NCBI RefSeq assembly: GCF_000377985.1
Contig: NZ_KB899046.1
Span: 208,500 to 272,499, forward strand
Reading direction: 5' to 3'
Source: Sporolactobacillus vineae DSM 21990 = SL153
GTDB lineage: Bacteria > Bacillota > Bacilli > Bacillales > Sporolactobacillaceae
DNA length: 64,000 bases
In this document: positions 26,043 through 35,311 of the stretch, one piece after another
Position numbering within the stretch: position 1 is the first letter of the stretch
Layout: each line of letters opens with the position of its first letter
Notes under the pieces: generated by a model
What the model was told of the DNA's origin: nothing
Databases searched by the model: none
Seen by the model: the letters and a program-made list of their open reading frames with translations, nothing else
Position numbers and translations under genes: made by a program

Positions 26043-26775
26043 ATGGTAACTGTAGTAACATGTACAAATCGACAGAATATGGAAAACGCTGTTCTGAATA
26101 ATTTTCTGAGGCAGAATTTCCGGCCAAAGGAACTCATTATCCTTTTAAATAATAAAAACATGAATGTCGAATTATGGAGGAAGAAAACAGCCCATTATGG
26201 CGAAATACGTATTTATCAATTAGATAATACTAAGACATTGGGGGAATGTTTAAATTTTGCCAGCGAACGCTCATATTATAATGTTATCGCCAGATTTGAT
26301 GACGACGATTATTACTCACCTGACTATTTAACAAATATGGTCGGCCAGCTGGAAATAAAGAAGACCGATGTGATCGGTAAATCCTCGATCTTCATCTATT
26401 TTACAGACGAAAAAAAACTGAGCCTGTTCCGGAGAAGAAAAAAAAAATACCTTTCTAAGAAAGGAAAGCGATTTAAAGAGGCCGTTGGCGGGAGGCACAC
26501 TGGTCTTTAAAAAAGAAGTGCTGAAAATAGTCCCTTTTTCTCAGCTGAATCTCGGAGAGGACCTTAAATTTCAAAAGGATTGTCTCCGTCAGGGTTTATC
26601 TGTGTTCTCGACCGATCCCTATGATTACGTCCTCATCCGGTATAAGTCAAAGCAGCATCAGCATACATGGAATGCCGATCCTCGTTTATTTCAGAAAAAC
26701 AGCCACTTAATTGCTGTGACCAACGATTTTGACGATCTGATCCGGAGACCGCACATAAAGGATGGTACACCATGA
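26043..26775 (+). pseudogene. GT2-like glycosyltransferase split by a frameshift at an A9 tract
   Basis: The first reading frame (ATG 26043, after GGAGTG) gives TVVTCTNRQNMENAVLNNFL and the DxD-type ARFDDDDYYSPDYL, then leaves frame and stops at 26510. The next frame gives AGGTLVFKKEV and NLGEDLKFQKDCLRQGL up to 26775. The intact paralogue at 26772 has both parts in one frame (FDDDDYY, SGGTLIIKKK, NRGEDSRFQQNC). The two frames are both open between about 26420 and 26485, and the only long homopolymer there is nine A at 26438-26446. Either the gene is broken, or the tract allows slippage, or the base count is wrong. It overlaps the next gene by 4 bases. Confidence 0.72.
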
Positions 26776-27509
26776 TTTCAGTCATTGTCTCAACCTTTCG
26801 TCCCCGATTCATTAATAACATCATTGAAAATTTTTCGAGACAAACGCTGGAAGAAAAAGAACTGATTCTGATCCTTAATTCAAATTCTATTGACGTTTCT
26901 CCCATAAAGAAGAAAATTGCAAGCTGCAGGATCCGTGCTTCTATCCATTCGATACCTTCAAAAATAAGTCTTGGCGAATGTCTTAATCACGGTGTGAGAA
27001 GCGCTAATTATCCGGTGATTGCCAAATTTGACGATGATGACTATTACGGGAAATACTATCTCGAAGAGGCGCAGCATTCTCTGGCAGAATCCGGAGCTGA
27101 AATTGCAGGTAAGCGCTCATTCTTTATTTACTTTAAAAATACGCAGGAACTTCGTTTGTTCAACCCATATCATGAACATGAATGGGTTCCTTCCCGCAAC
27201 AATCTTTATGCTTATAAAAACACTTATTTCTTCAGCGGAGGAACATTGATCATAAAAAAGAAAATTGCTGAGGCTTATCCCTTCCCGGATCTAAATCGAG
27301 GTGAAGACAGCCGGTTTCAGCAAAACTGTTTTCTCAATGGGATCAGGATGTATGCGACTTCCCGAATGAACTATGTCTATTTAAGATATCCGGGCATACA
27401 CAATGGGCCCTCTGATCACCAGGACCTATTATTAAAAAGAAAAAGCGATTTTGTCGCACGTACAGTCACATTCCGCCGCTATGTCAACCAGTCAAAACCC
27501 GAATACTGA
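26772..27509 (+). CDS. GT2-like glycosyltransferase, paralogue of the preceding split gene
   Basis: 245 residues: ISVIVSTFRPRFINNIIENF, LGECLNHGVRSANYPVIAKFD with the metal-binding FDDDDYYG, then FSGGTLIIKKKIAEAYPFPD and RGEDSRFQQNCFLNG. It is shorter than usual GT2 enzymes and consists of the GT-A core only. The ATG overlaps the stop of the previous gene (ATGA), so translation is coupled. Proteins of this kind with FDDDDYY occur in spore-coat glycosylation loci of Bacillales (CgeD-like), but the assignment here is by resemblance only. Confidence 0.72.
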   Translation: MISVIVSTFRPRFINNIIENFSRQTLEEKELILILNSNSIDVSPIKKKIASCRIRASIHSIPSKISLGECLNHGVRSANYPVIAKFDDDDYYGKYYLEEAQHSLAESGAEIAGKRSFFIYFKNTQELRLFNPYHEHEWVPSRNNLYAYKNTYFFSGGTLIIKKKIAEAYPFPDLNRGEDSRFQQNCFLNGIRMYATSRMNYVYLRYPGIHNGPSDHQDLLLKRKSDFVARTVTFRRYVNQSKPEY

Positions 27510-27640
27510 GTTTCCACTCCGGCTTAAAAGCAGATGGAACAGGCTGATTGACTAATTTCTTATCAAAGTAGGTTAGTACACTTACAGCGGATCCCTTTAT
27601 CGAATAGAGTACAGGTGAGAAGATCAAAGGGGTGAAATAA

Positions 27641-28045
27641 TTGGGCGACAAGAAAAAGTATGATGATAAAAAAAAACTTAGTGATAAAGAAAGAGAGTGC
27701 AGCTGGTCCGAAAAAGAAGAGCATGATAAGAAAAAGAAATGTAAGAAACATAAAAAGGATGATCACTATAAGAAGACGGAATGCAACTGCTCGAATAAAG
27801 AAAATCACCCGTGCTCTTGCCATGGGTGCATCTGCCAATTGCTAAGAAAAGCAGGTACCGGAACAACAATCAGGATCGTCACGGATTCCGGAGATATTAT
27901 TGAAGGAAAATTCCTTGGGTTCAGCTCGACGGATTGTTGCATTACGATTGAAGTGAATGAACTCCTTTCCCCACCTATTCCTTGTGAGATCGTTTTTGTT
28001 GACTGTAAAAAAATTGAGAGTCTTGTATTCACATCACCCTCTTAA
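27641..28045 (+). CDS. Lys/His/Cys-rich small protein with a C-terminal Lsm-like barrel, possible spore-surface protein
   Basis: 134 residues starting at TTG after GGGGTG. Residues 1-50 are almost entirely K, D, E, H and S, with no hydrophobic core. A cysteine cluster follows (CNCSNKENHPCSCHGCICQLL). The last 70 residues (TTIRIVTDSGDIIEGKFLGFS, then VFVDCKKIESLVF) look like a small five-stranded barrel of the kind in DUF2642-like coat proteins. I do not recognise an exact family. Its place at the end of a glycosyltransferase cluster and its composition resemble Bacillales spore-coat or crust proteins. It has its own ribosome binding site and a hairpin downstream. Confidence 0.6.
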   Translation: MGDKKKYDDKKKLSDKERECSWSEKEEHDKKKKCKKHKKDDHYKKTECNCSNKENHPCSCHGCICQLLRKAGTGTTIRIVTDSGDIIEGKFLGFSSTDCCITIEVNELLSPPIPCEIVFVDCKKIESLVFTSPS

Positions 28046-28092
28046 TGAAGAAAATATAATTATGTACCTTTGCTTTTCGAGAAATTTGTGAT

Positions 28093-28130
28093 AATCAAAG
28101 AAGTGACGTTTTACCGTCACTTCTTTGATT
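28093..28130. terminator. Bidirectional terminator hairpin
   Basis: AATCAAAGAAGTGACG and CGTCACTTCTTTGATT form a perfect 16-bp stem with a 6-base loop between convergent genes. Both arms end in A/T-rich sequence; T tails are modest. Confidence 0.7.
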
Positions 28131-28183
28131 TATAACATGATCGTACCTGTGAAAATACTCATTCGGTCAGGCTGGCCATCCGC

Positions 28184-28993
28184 TTAATTCGCTAACGGCT
28201 TGTACTGATTGCTGATAATATCCAGTTTCGTGATCTTTCCGCTGCTTTTATAGTAACGGAAGAACCCGATTGACGGGGCTGTATTCGGATCCGTCGCACT
28301 GTCTCCCGAATGACTCTCCCGCAGTTCAATCGAATAGTAGACACCGCTGTCCCTTGTGGAGACGTACACCTGATCCCGGGAATAGCCGGCAGCTTCTACA
28401 ACAGCAGTTTCGGCCTGTTTCTGAGCCGACGATTTCACCGTCCCGCCGGACTGAGCCGGTGCCGGTGCATCGGCGGCGACTGAAGACGGACTGCTTTCTG
28501 TTCCGTCTGAAGAACTGGCGGCTGTTGAAACAGCCGGTTCAGATGAACTGGCTTCGGCAGAAGATGCCGGCGCGGAGGATGCCGGCCGGCTGTCTGAACC
28601 GGCGGTCACAGTCCCGCTGGAGCCGGACTGTGACGGGCTCAGTTCTGCCAGGGCGGAATCCTTCAGCGTCCTTGCCCTTCGAATCAGTGTTCCTGACCCA
28701 TTTTTCTCCAGAAGTACTCTGTCTGCGGCATTGATCGCCGACTCAGGATCCCCTTTCTTCAGACTATTCACCGCCTTCTGAAAATTTTTCAGCTGATTCA
28801 GGTAAGCCAGTGCTGTCCGGTCGGTACGCTTTGCATCCAGTGCCTGCCGGAAATAGGTTTGTGCCGAAGTATAATGTTCCGACTGGACCGCTTTCTGTCC
28901 CTGCTTTATTGCCTGATCATATGGATTCTGCTGATGCCCGCAGGCGCCAAGCAACAGGGCCATAATGGTGATGGCTGTCAGTATTTTTTTCAT
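28184..28993 (-). CDS. Lipoprotein with TPR-like N-terminal part
   Basis: 269 residues from the ATG at 28993, which follows CGGAG; the open extension to 29062 lacks a signal. Signal peptide MKKILTAITIMALLL ends in lipobox LGAC. Residues 25-115 contain TPR-like helices (AIKQGQKAVQSEHYTSAQTYF). A linker of about 80 residues is nearly all Ser, Ala, Pro, Glu and Gly. The C-terminal 70 residues (YSRDQVYVSTRDSGVYYSIEL) form a probable small beta domain. It is likely anchored outside the cell membrane. Function unknown. Confidence 0.75.
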   Translation of the reverse strand: MKKILTAITIMALLLGACGHQQNPYDQAIKQGQKAVQSEHYTSAQTYFRQALDAKRTDRTALAYLNQLKNFQKAVNSLKKGDPESAINAADRVLLEKNGSGTLIRRARTLKDSALAELSPSQSGSSGTVTAGSDSRPASSAPASSAEASSSEPAVSTAASSSDGTESSPSSVAADAPAPAQSGGTVKSSAQKQAETAVVEAAGYSRDQVYVSTRDSGVYYSIELRESHSGDSATDPNTAPSIGFFRYYKSSGKITKLDIISNQYKPLAN

Positions 28994-29071
28994 ATCGGTT
29001 CTCCGATCTGCAGAAAAATCCCTGCTTTGATTGATTCTAGCCTGTTTCCTCTGATCCCGCACCGCTTATTG

Positions 29072-30292
29072 TCACACCGGGTCTTTCGGAATACTCTTCC
29101 GCCATTTCAGTGCCCGCAGGTAAAAAGTCATATACTTCTCCGACAAGATGCTGTTTTCATCCGTATCCTTTTTCAGGGCTTCCCAGTTCGCCTGTTCACA
29201 GGCGATGACTGAATCCAGTGCACGCCGGATTGCATTTTCCCTACCAAGCAGGGCCTCCCGGACATTCAAGTCAAGCGGCAGGCCGTCGATGATATGGTCC
29301 ATCGAATCATTGAGAATGCTGTCAATCGAAGAGAAGATCCCGGCAATGAAGTAGTCGGACTCCTGATCGCCGGAGCCGATCTCGTTGCTCAACAGGGCCA
29401 TGATCTTGCCGCGAATCATCGACGCTTTGATCAGCTCATTATTCTCGGTGTTTCTGACACTGTTCAGCAGAAACAGATGCATCCACTGAAGAAGCTGATC
29501 CGAGCCGATCCGGACCAGTGCCTGCTGCATGGACCGGACCGGATAGCGGCTGCCGAAGTTCACCGTATTCGCCAGCCGCAGAACCTTATAGGACAGACCG
29601 AGATCCTTCTCAATCAGGCCGGCCATCTTCTGCACATCAGGCTCTTTCCGTTCAAGTTCCTTAATGATGGTCACTAAACTGACACTCAGCATGCCGATAT
29701 CTTTTTTATTGATCATCGCCGGTTTGCTAAAAAAATAGCCCTGAAAAAGCTGATAGCCCATTCTCATCGCCAGCTGGTATTGCTGGACGGTTTCTACTTT
29801 TTCGGCGAGAAAGATCGTCTTATCACGCAGCGCACGGATCAGTTTCAGCTGGTCCGGGATACGAACTTTTGGAAATTCAATTTTGATAATATCTGCCAGC
29901 TCGATCAGTGCCCGATATTCCCGGCTGTTGCTGAGACTGAAGTCGTCCAGGGCAATCGTATACCCGTCCCTTTTCAGCCGGCGGCAGGCCGCGATCACGG
30001 CGTCGGTGGCCTGAACACGTTCCAGTATTTCCACCACAATCTTTTTCCGCGGGAGCAGCCGCGGTAATCCGGCGGTCAGGAATTCTCCGGGAAAATTGAT
30101 AAATCCCCGTTTTCCATCGACCAGTTCGCTGAAATGAGCAACCAGTACCGAATTTGACAGAACCGTTGCTGTTGCTTTCTGATCATCGGTACCTTCGTAA
30201 TAATTGTGTCTCCCCTGCCGGTACAGCAGTTCATAGCCGCGGAGCTTCATCTCTCTGTCAAAAATCGGCTGGCGCGCGACATAGACGTCCAT
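29072..30292 (-). CDS. EAL-HDOD protein (YuxH-like)
   Basis: About 406 residues. The N-terminal half is a degenerate EAL domain: YVARQPIFDREMKLRGYELLY (ELL instead of EAL) and YTIALDDFSLSN. The C-terminal half is an HDOD domain (KVLRLANTVNFGSRYPVRSM and QQALVRIGSDQL). The architecture and length match B. subtilis YuxH. The EAL part lacks the glutamate context needed for c-di-GMP hydrolysis, so it may bind rather than cleave. The ATG at 30292 is preferred, 9 bases after GGAAGG. It lies next to an active-looking GGDEF protein two genes away. Confidence 0.82.
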   Translation of the reverse strand: MDVYVARQPIFDREMKLRGYELLYRQGRHNYYEGTDDQKATATVLSNSVLVAHFSELVDGKRGFINFPGEFLTAGLPRLLPRKKIVVEILERVQATDAVIAACRRLKRDGYTIALDDFSLSNSREYRALIELADIIKIEFPKVRIPDQLKLIRALRDKTIFLAEKVETVQQYQLAMRMGYQLFQGYFFSKPAMINKKDIGMLSVSLVTIIKELERKEPDVQKMAGLIEKDLGLSYKVLRLANTVNFGSRYPVRSMQQALVRIGSDQLLQWMHLFLLNSVRNTENNELIKASMIRGKIMALLSNEIGSGDQESDYFIAGIFSSIDSILNDSMDHIIDGLPLDLNVREALLGRENAIRRALDSVIACEQANWEALKKDTDENSILSEKYMTFYLRALKWRKSIPKDPV

Positions 30293-30367
30293 CCTGTTCA
30301 TCCTTCCGGCCGGGACCGGCGGCTTTCACTGTTCGGTGTGTTCCCGGTATTTTGCCTCTTTCTCTAA

Positions 30368-31552
30368 TTATCGGTAATCAGCAGCCAATTTTTTAAATGC
30401 CGCTATGGACCGCCTGACTTTTTCCGTCGGGATGCAGTAAGCCATCCGGAAATAGCCCGGGCAGCCGAAACTGTCGGCGGGAACAAGAATCAGATCATAC
30501 TTCAGCGCGTGTTTGCAAAAAGCAGCAGCATCGCTTTCAAGAGCTTTCGGGAACATATAAAATGTCCCGCCGGGTTTGACGATTGAAAAACCGAGTGCTG
30601 TAAGCTCTTTATAGAGAATATTCATATTCGTTTCGTAGACCGAAAGATCTGCCGTCATGTCGGCTACTTCCGCTACAGCAAGCTGAATGATCGACGGCGG
30701 ACAATTGTGTCCGATCCCGCGCGAAATCTGACCGCACATCTGAACGATCAGCGCTGCATCTTCGCAAGCCGGATTTACCGCCACATAACCGATCCGTTCG
30801 CCCGGCAGGGACAGCGACTTGCTGAATGAGTAACAGGTGATCGAATGGCGATAGTAACCGGCAACAAACGGCGCATCAACATGGCCGAAGACGATTTCCC
30901 GATAAGGTTCGTCGGAAATCAGGTAGATCTCATGGCCGTATTCCTGCTCCTTCTGTTCGAGAAATGCTGCGAGCTTTTCGATTGTATCTTTAGAATAGGC
31001 AATACCGGTCGGGTTATTTGGCGTATTGATCAGAACCGCCATGACTTTTGAAGAGAACATCTTTTCGAACTCAGGAAAATTGATCTGAAAACTTTTTGTA
31101 TCCGGAGGGACAACTTTCAGTATCGCTCCGGTTTTATTGACGTAGGGATTGTATTCAGGAAAATAGGGGGCAAACGTGATCACTTCATCACCGGTTACCG
31201 TCACCGCCCGCAGTGCATGGGCTATTGCGCCTGCAGCGCCGGAGGTCATAAAGATGTCGTCCTTTGTATAGTCAAGGCCGAAACGCCGTTTCAAAGAGAC
31301 GGCAATTTTCTCCCGGACAGATGTGATGCCGAGACTTGGACTGTATCCGTGAACGGCGACCGGATCATCGCTTTTCGCCAGAGCAACGAGCTGATCTGTA
31401 AAAGCCTGGGGAACAGGGACAGACGGATTGCCCAGACTGAAGTCAAACACATTTTCATAACCGACTTTCTTCGCCCGCTCGGTGGCATATTCGGACAATT
31501 CCCGGATGACCGACTTCTTTCCAAGCATTTTCTTATATTCCTGATTAATCAT
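30368..31552 (-). CDS. Class I/II PLP-dependent aminotransferase
   Basis: 394 residues of the aspartate aminotransferase superfamily. Visible are FDFSLGNPSVPVPQ, MTSGAAGAIAHALRAV (PLP phosphate), INTPNNPTGIAY, LISDEPYREIVF, the PLP lysine in CYSFSKSLSLPGERIGY, and the C-terminal arginine region CPGYFRMAYCI. Such enzymes move the amino group between an amino acid and a 2-oxoacid; the donor cannot be told. Residues 1-20 are charged and without motif. It is a single gene between two signalling genes. Confidence 0.87.
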   Translation of the reverse strand: MINQEYKKMLGKKSVIRELSEYATERAKKVGYENVFDFSLGNPSVPVPQAFTDQLVALAKSDDPVAVHGYSPSLGITSVREKIAVSLKRRFGLDYTKDDIFMTSGAAGAIAHALRAVTVTGDEVITFAPYFPEYNPYVNKTGAILKVVPPDTKSFQINFPEFEKMFSSKVMAVLINTPNNPTGIAYSKDTIEKLAAFLEQKEQEYGHEIYLISDEPYREIVFGHVDAPFVAGYYRHSITCYSFSKSLSLPGERIGYVAVNPACEDAALIVQMCGQISRGIGHNCPPSIIQLAVAEVADMTADLSVYETNMNILYKELTALGFSIVKPGGTFYMFPKALESDAAAFCKHALKYDLILVPADSFGCPGYFRMAYCIPTEKVRRSIAAFKKLAADYR

Positions 31553-31674
31553 TTCTGCAGCTTCCTCCTGCCTGTTTTACGATTTACCTGCATGGTTCGG
31601 ACAACGGCATATCGCTTCACTGACATTATACGCCACGGCCGGAAACTTCGGCAAAATCATCCGGTCACTAATGA

Positions 31675-33639
31675 TCAGCAGCCCGCACGGTTCCGGATAA
31701 AAAGAGCCAGCTGCTTCTCATCCATCGGTTTCCCGAGAAGAAATCCCTGAACGCCGTCGCATGAGGACGCCTTCAGCATCGAGAGCTGATTTTCTGTTTC
31801 AACCCCTTCCGATATCACCCGGATCGACATGTGATGCATCATCGTCACGATCGAACGGATCAGCCGCGATGCCTCTTCGGGCTGCTTCATCTCTCTGATG
31901 AGCTGTCCGCCGATTTTCAGTGTGTCGATCGGCAGCCGGCGCAAATAGTTGAATGTCGAATACCCTTCCCCGAAATGGTCGACGGTCAGGTGTACACCGG
32001 CTTCTTTCAGCTCTGCCATGATCGATGCAGCCAGTGCCAGATTGTGGATGAATGCCGATTCCGTCATCTCAAGCTGAATCAGTCCGGGATCCACCTGTTC
32101 TTCACGGATAATTTCCGTAACCGAGCCGGCGAACTGCGGACTCCTCATCTGACCGGCCGACACATTCACGGATACAGGATAGTGCGTGCCGCTAATCCTT
32201 TCTATTTCTTTAATTTGCCTGCAGACATGCCTTAATACCCATAGACCGATTTCGTCGATCAATCCGGTTTTTTCCGCAGCAGGGATCAGAACATCGGGAA
32301 AGATCACCTCGCTCTTACTCATCTGCCAGCGCACCAGTGCCTCAAATCCAAGCAGTGCCCCTGAATCCAGGCCAAACAACGGCTGATAGACGACAAACAG
32401 TTCATCGTCGGCTACGGCCCTTGCAAGTGCCGCGTCGATCCGTTGCTCGACACTCATTTGCTCACGCATGGCGTCGTTAAAAAAGCAGATATTATTTTTT
32501 CCATTTTCCTTCACCTGATAAAGTGCCCGGTCCGCCGCCCGAAGCAGGCTGACCGCGCTGGACGCATCCTGCGGAAAAAGGGAAACACCGAAACTCGCGC
32601 TTGTTCTCAGCTGGTATTCTTCAACACGAAAAACGGTATCAAAAATACTGCTCAGTTTTTCAATATAGTGAAAGACTTCGGACTTGTCCGAAATGCTGCG
32701 AATAATCATCGCAAATTCATCGCCGCCGATACGTCCGAGTACATCGCCAGCCGTCAGGCATCCTGAAAACTGGTGTGCAACCCCGGCAAGATAACGGTCA
32801 CCGACATAATGGCCCATCGTATCGTTGATTTTCTTAAAATTATCCAGATCGATGAACACCACAACAAAGGGCTTTTCTGCCCGAGTGCATTGTCTGTCAA
32901 GTTCACGCAAAAACTTCTCGCGGTTCGGAAGATCTGTAAGACTGTCCCGACTGGCAAGCCGGAACAGTGCCTTCTCACTCTCGGTAAGCCGATGATTCGC
33001 CAGCTTAAGCCGGCGGTACTGTTTGCGGCTTTCGATAATCTGACTGAAATAGACGGATAATAGGTTGTTGAACAGACGGTGCAGCGCGAGTCCGACAACC
33101 AGAATAACCAGAAACAGAGTAAGTTCAACAGTATGCAAGAACAAATCGGACAGTGGTTCTGCCGGTATCAGCCGTACCCAGAGCAGGATCCCGCCGCCGA
33201 TTGACGTCAGCACCGTATAGAGAAAAAGCGTCAGATCGACGCGCATCAGACCAATAACAAGAATAATCAGCAGAAAAGTGATATTTACAGACTCAACCGC
33301 ATCAATACCGGAAAACATCTGCATCAGGATGGTCAGAGAAATAAGACCCCCGGTAATATGATTCCGCAGATGCAGATGAAGTCCCGAGCGAACGACAACA
33401 AGAATCGCCGCACTGCAGAACAGCATGACTGAGAAGAAGATCAGGGACTGAACAAATGTATAAATCTCCGTTCTGCCTGAAATGCTTGTGACCAGACCGG
33501 ACAACAGCAGAACCGGAGTAAGAAAATAGGCCGATATGACGGCCTCTTTTTCTTCAACCTCATGGATATCGTTCGACCGACTGATCTGGCGCAGCAGCGC
33601 AGGAATGGTTCGCGGCGGCTGCCGCTGATTTTGGCGCAT
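31675..33639 (-). CDS. Membrane-bound GGDEF-EAL protein, EAL part probably inactive
   Basis: 654 residues: about six membrane helices (residues 30-190), a coiled linker, a GGDEF domain (about 225-385) and an EAL domain (about 400-650). The cyclase motif GRIGGDEFAMI is intact, so c-di-GMP synthesis is likely; the product-inhibition RxxD site reads TAGD and is missing. In the EAL domain FEALVRW, NVSA, LEMTES and EGVETENQ are kept, but the DDFGTG metal motif reads VDHFGEG, with the second aspartate replaced by histidine. Hydrolysis is therefore doubtful. It could regulate the exopolysaccharide genes of this region, although nothing here shows that directly. Confidence 0.88.
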   Translation of the reverse strand: MRQNQRQPPRTIPALLRQISRSNDIHEVEEKEAVISAYFLTPVLLLSGLVTSISGRTEIYTFVQSLIFFSVMLFCSAAILVVVRSGLHLHLRNHITGGLISLTILMQMFSGIDAVESVNITFLLIILVIGLMRVDLTLFLYTVLTSIGGGILLWVRLIPAEPLSDLFLHTVELTLFLVILVVGLALHRLFNNLLSVYFSQIIESRKQYRRLKLANHRLTESEKALFRLASRDSLTDLPNREKFLRELDRQCTRAEKPFVVVFIDLDNFKKINDTMGHYVGDRYLAGVAHQFSGCLTAGDVLGRIGGDEFAMIIRSISDKSEVFHYIEKLSSIFDTVFRVEEYQLRTSASFGVSLFPQDASSAVSLLRAADRALYQVKENGKNNICFFNDAMREQMSVEQRIDAALARAVADDELFVVYQPLFGLDSGALLGFEALVRWQMSKSEVIFPDVLIPAAEKTGLIDEIGLWVLRHVCRQIKEIERISGTHYPVSVNVSAGQMRSPQFAGSVTEIIREEQVDPGLIQLEMTESAFIHNLALAASIMAELKEAGVHLTVDHFGEGYSTFNYLRRLPIDTLKIGGQLIREMKQPEEASRLIRSIVTMMHHMSIRVISEGVETENQLSMLKASSCDGVQGFLLGKPMDEKQLALFIRNRAGC

Positions 33640-33849
33640 TATATTTGCTTAACCTCCTGTTCCACGATACGGCAATTTTCAGATCAAGAACTTAATGAAA
33701 AAATGAGTCTAAAGAACCATTTCATTCTACACTATTATATCGGCATTTTCTTCATAATCTGAACCTTGCCGTGAAAAATTTCCAGTTTATTCTTATTTTT
33801 TGGTAAGCGGGCTCCTGGAGCGAAAAATAACATTACCAGCACCCGGCCG

Positions 33850-33882
33850 TAAAAAAACACCAGCCGGGTCATCAGGCTGGTG
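33850..33882 (-). terminator. Terminator downstream of the msrA remnant
   Basis: On the minus strand CACCAGCC and GGCTGGTG form a stem with a 9-base loop followed by seven T. Its survival supports a once functional minus-strand gene. Confidence 0.75.
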
Positions 33883-33908
33883 CGCCACGCTATGATTTTT
33901 CATCATGA

Positions 33909-34241
33909 TTAAATAATCGATGTTGTATTCTGGCTGCCCTGAGCGGCATTCAGATCCGTTGCTGCCAGATCCGTTCCGGAAGCTGCTGTTTTGGGTGGCT
34001 GATGTATCAAGAGATGATGCGAGGAACTGCCACAACAAATCGGAAGAAGACACCGGACTGGAATCTGGACTGCCTCTGCGTGACCCGTTTTGCCATGACT
34101 GACCTGTTCGTAAGTCGGCGCTTCCGTATTCCCGCCGATATATCCGGACACCACCTGAATGATCCCCGGTTCCTGATCAAACGGCTGCACCATACACCAG
34201 AAACACCTGCCGGCAAATGTGGCCTGCTCATACTTTTCCAA
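33909..34241 (-). pseudogene. msrA: Decayed methionine sulfoxide reductase A
   Basis: Starting from TTG 34241, after GGGGGA, the frame reads [21 protein letters not shown] then [22 protein letters not shown] and GHAEAVQI, the N-terminal half of MsrA. After that the family sequence is lost. A different frame contains DLLWQFLAS and [12 protein letters not shown], faint matches to the missing half. The active-site motif GCFWC appears as RCFWC (Gly to Arg). At 110 codons against the normal 170 or so, with frame changes, this is a pseudogene. Confidence 0.75.
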
Positions 34242-34438
34242 TCAATCCCCCATTCTTCATCATCAATTTTTTTATATTCTATTCCCGCAATTCGATTGAT
34301 TTTCTCCTTAATTACTTTGTACCCGCGCATTTGTTTTTTCAAACCATCTGCACCGGAACCTCCGCAAATGAATCCTTATCTCATTAGAAGTAAAATAATC
34401 TCAGAAGCATCCTTTTATACGCAACGGGGGGAAACGAT

Positions 34439-35275
34439 ATGGAAGACTTTCTGCTAAGCAATGGTGTATCCATGCCCAAAATCGGGCTGGGCGTCTATCA
34501 GGTCAAAAAAAGCCAGGAAGATACGATTATTTGGGCGCTGCAGCACGGTTACCGCCGGATTGATACAGCCGCCCTGTATCACAATGAGGCGCTGGTCGCG
34601 GACGCTATTAAAAAAAGCGGGTTAAAACGTGAAGACGTGTTCATTACCACAAAACTGTGGAATTCGGATCACGGCCGGGAGAAGACATTAGCTGCTTTTC
34701 AGAAGAGTCTTGAACGTCTGGACACAGATTATGTGGACCTCTATCTGATTCACTGGCCATCGGCTCATTATGCCGAAAGCTGGCAAACGATCACAGAACT
34801 GTACCATGCCGGCCGCATACGTGCGATCGGCGTGGCCAACTTTGAAAAAGAACATCTGGAAAAACTGGCGCAAAACAGCGACCTGATCCCGATGGTCGAC
34901 CAGGTTCAGACCAACCCAAATATGCAGCAGCGTGAACTTCATCGCTATCTGACGGATCATCACATTCAGCATGAAGCCTGGGGGCCGTTCGGACACGGCA
35001 ACCAGAATCTGTTCCGGCAAAAATATTTAGTCGGGCTTGCTGCGAAATACAGTAAAACGACGGCTCAGATCATCCTGCGCTGGAACTTGCAGCGAAATAT
35101 TGCCGTTATTCCCAAATCCGTTCATCCTGATCGCCTGCAGCAGAATCTGGATGTCTTTAATTTTGCATTAACGGATCAGGAAATGGATGGGATTGCTTCC
35201 CTGGACAAAAACAGCCGCCGCTTTGTTGACCCGAACAATAAATTATTCTTATGGCTCTCCTCATTGATTCATTGA
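34439..35275 (+). CDS. Aldo/keto reductase
   Basis: 278 residues, a (beta/alpha)8 barrel that reduces aldehydes or ketones with NADPH. The catalytic tetrad is seen: Asp and Tyr in RRIDTAALYHNE, Lys in ITTKLWN, His in YLIHWP. The NADPH-binding IPKSVHPDRLQQNLDVF is normal. It resembles the YtbE/YvgN group of 2,5-diketo-gluconate-type reductases. The ATG follows GGGGGG at about 7 bases. It is divergent from the msrA remnant. Confidence 0.9.
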   Translation: MEDFLLSNGVSMPKIGLGVYQVKKSQEDTIIWALQHGYRRIDTAALYHNEALVADAIKKSGLKREDVFITTKLWNSDHGREKTLAAFQKSLERLDTDYVDLYLIHWPSAHYAESWQTITELYHAGRIRAIGVANFEKEHLEKLAQNSDLIPMVDQVQTNPNMQQRELHRYLTDHHIQHEAWGPFGHGNQNLFRQKYLVGLAAKYSKTTAQIILRWNLQRNIAVIPKSVHPDRLQQNLDVFNFALTDQEMDGIASLDKNSRRFVDPNNKLFLWLSSLIH

Positions 35276-35311
35276 TCTACTGAGCCATCACGTGAATTTC
35301 ACTGATCGTCT

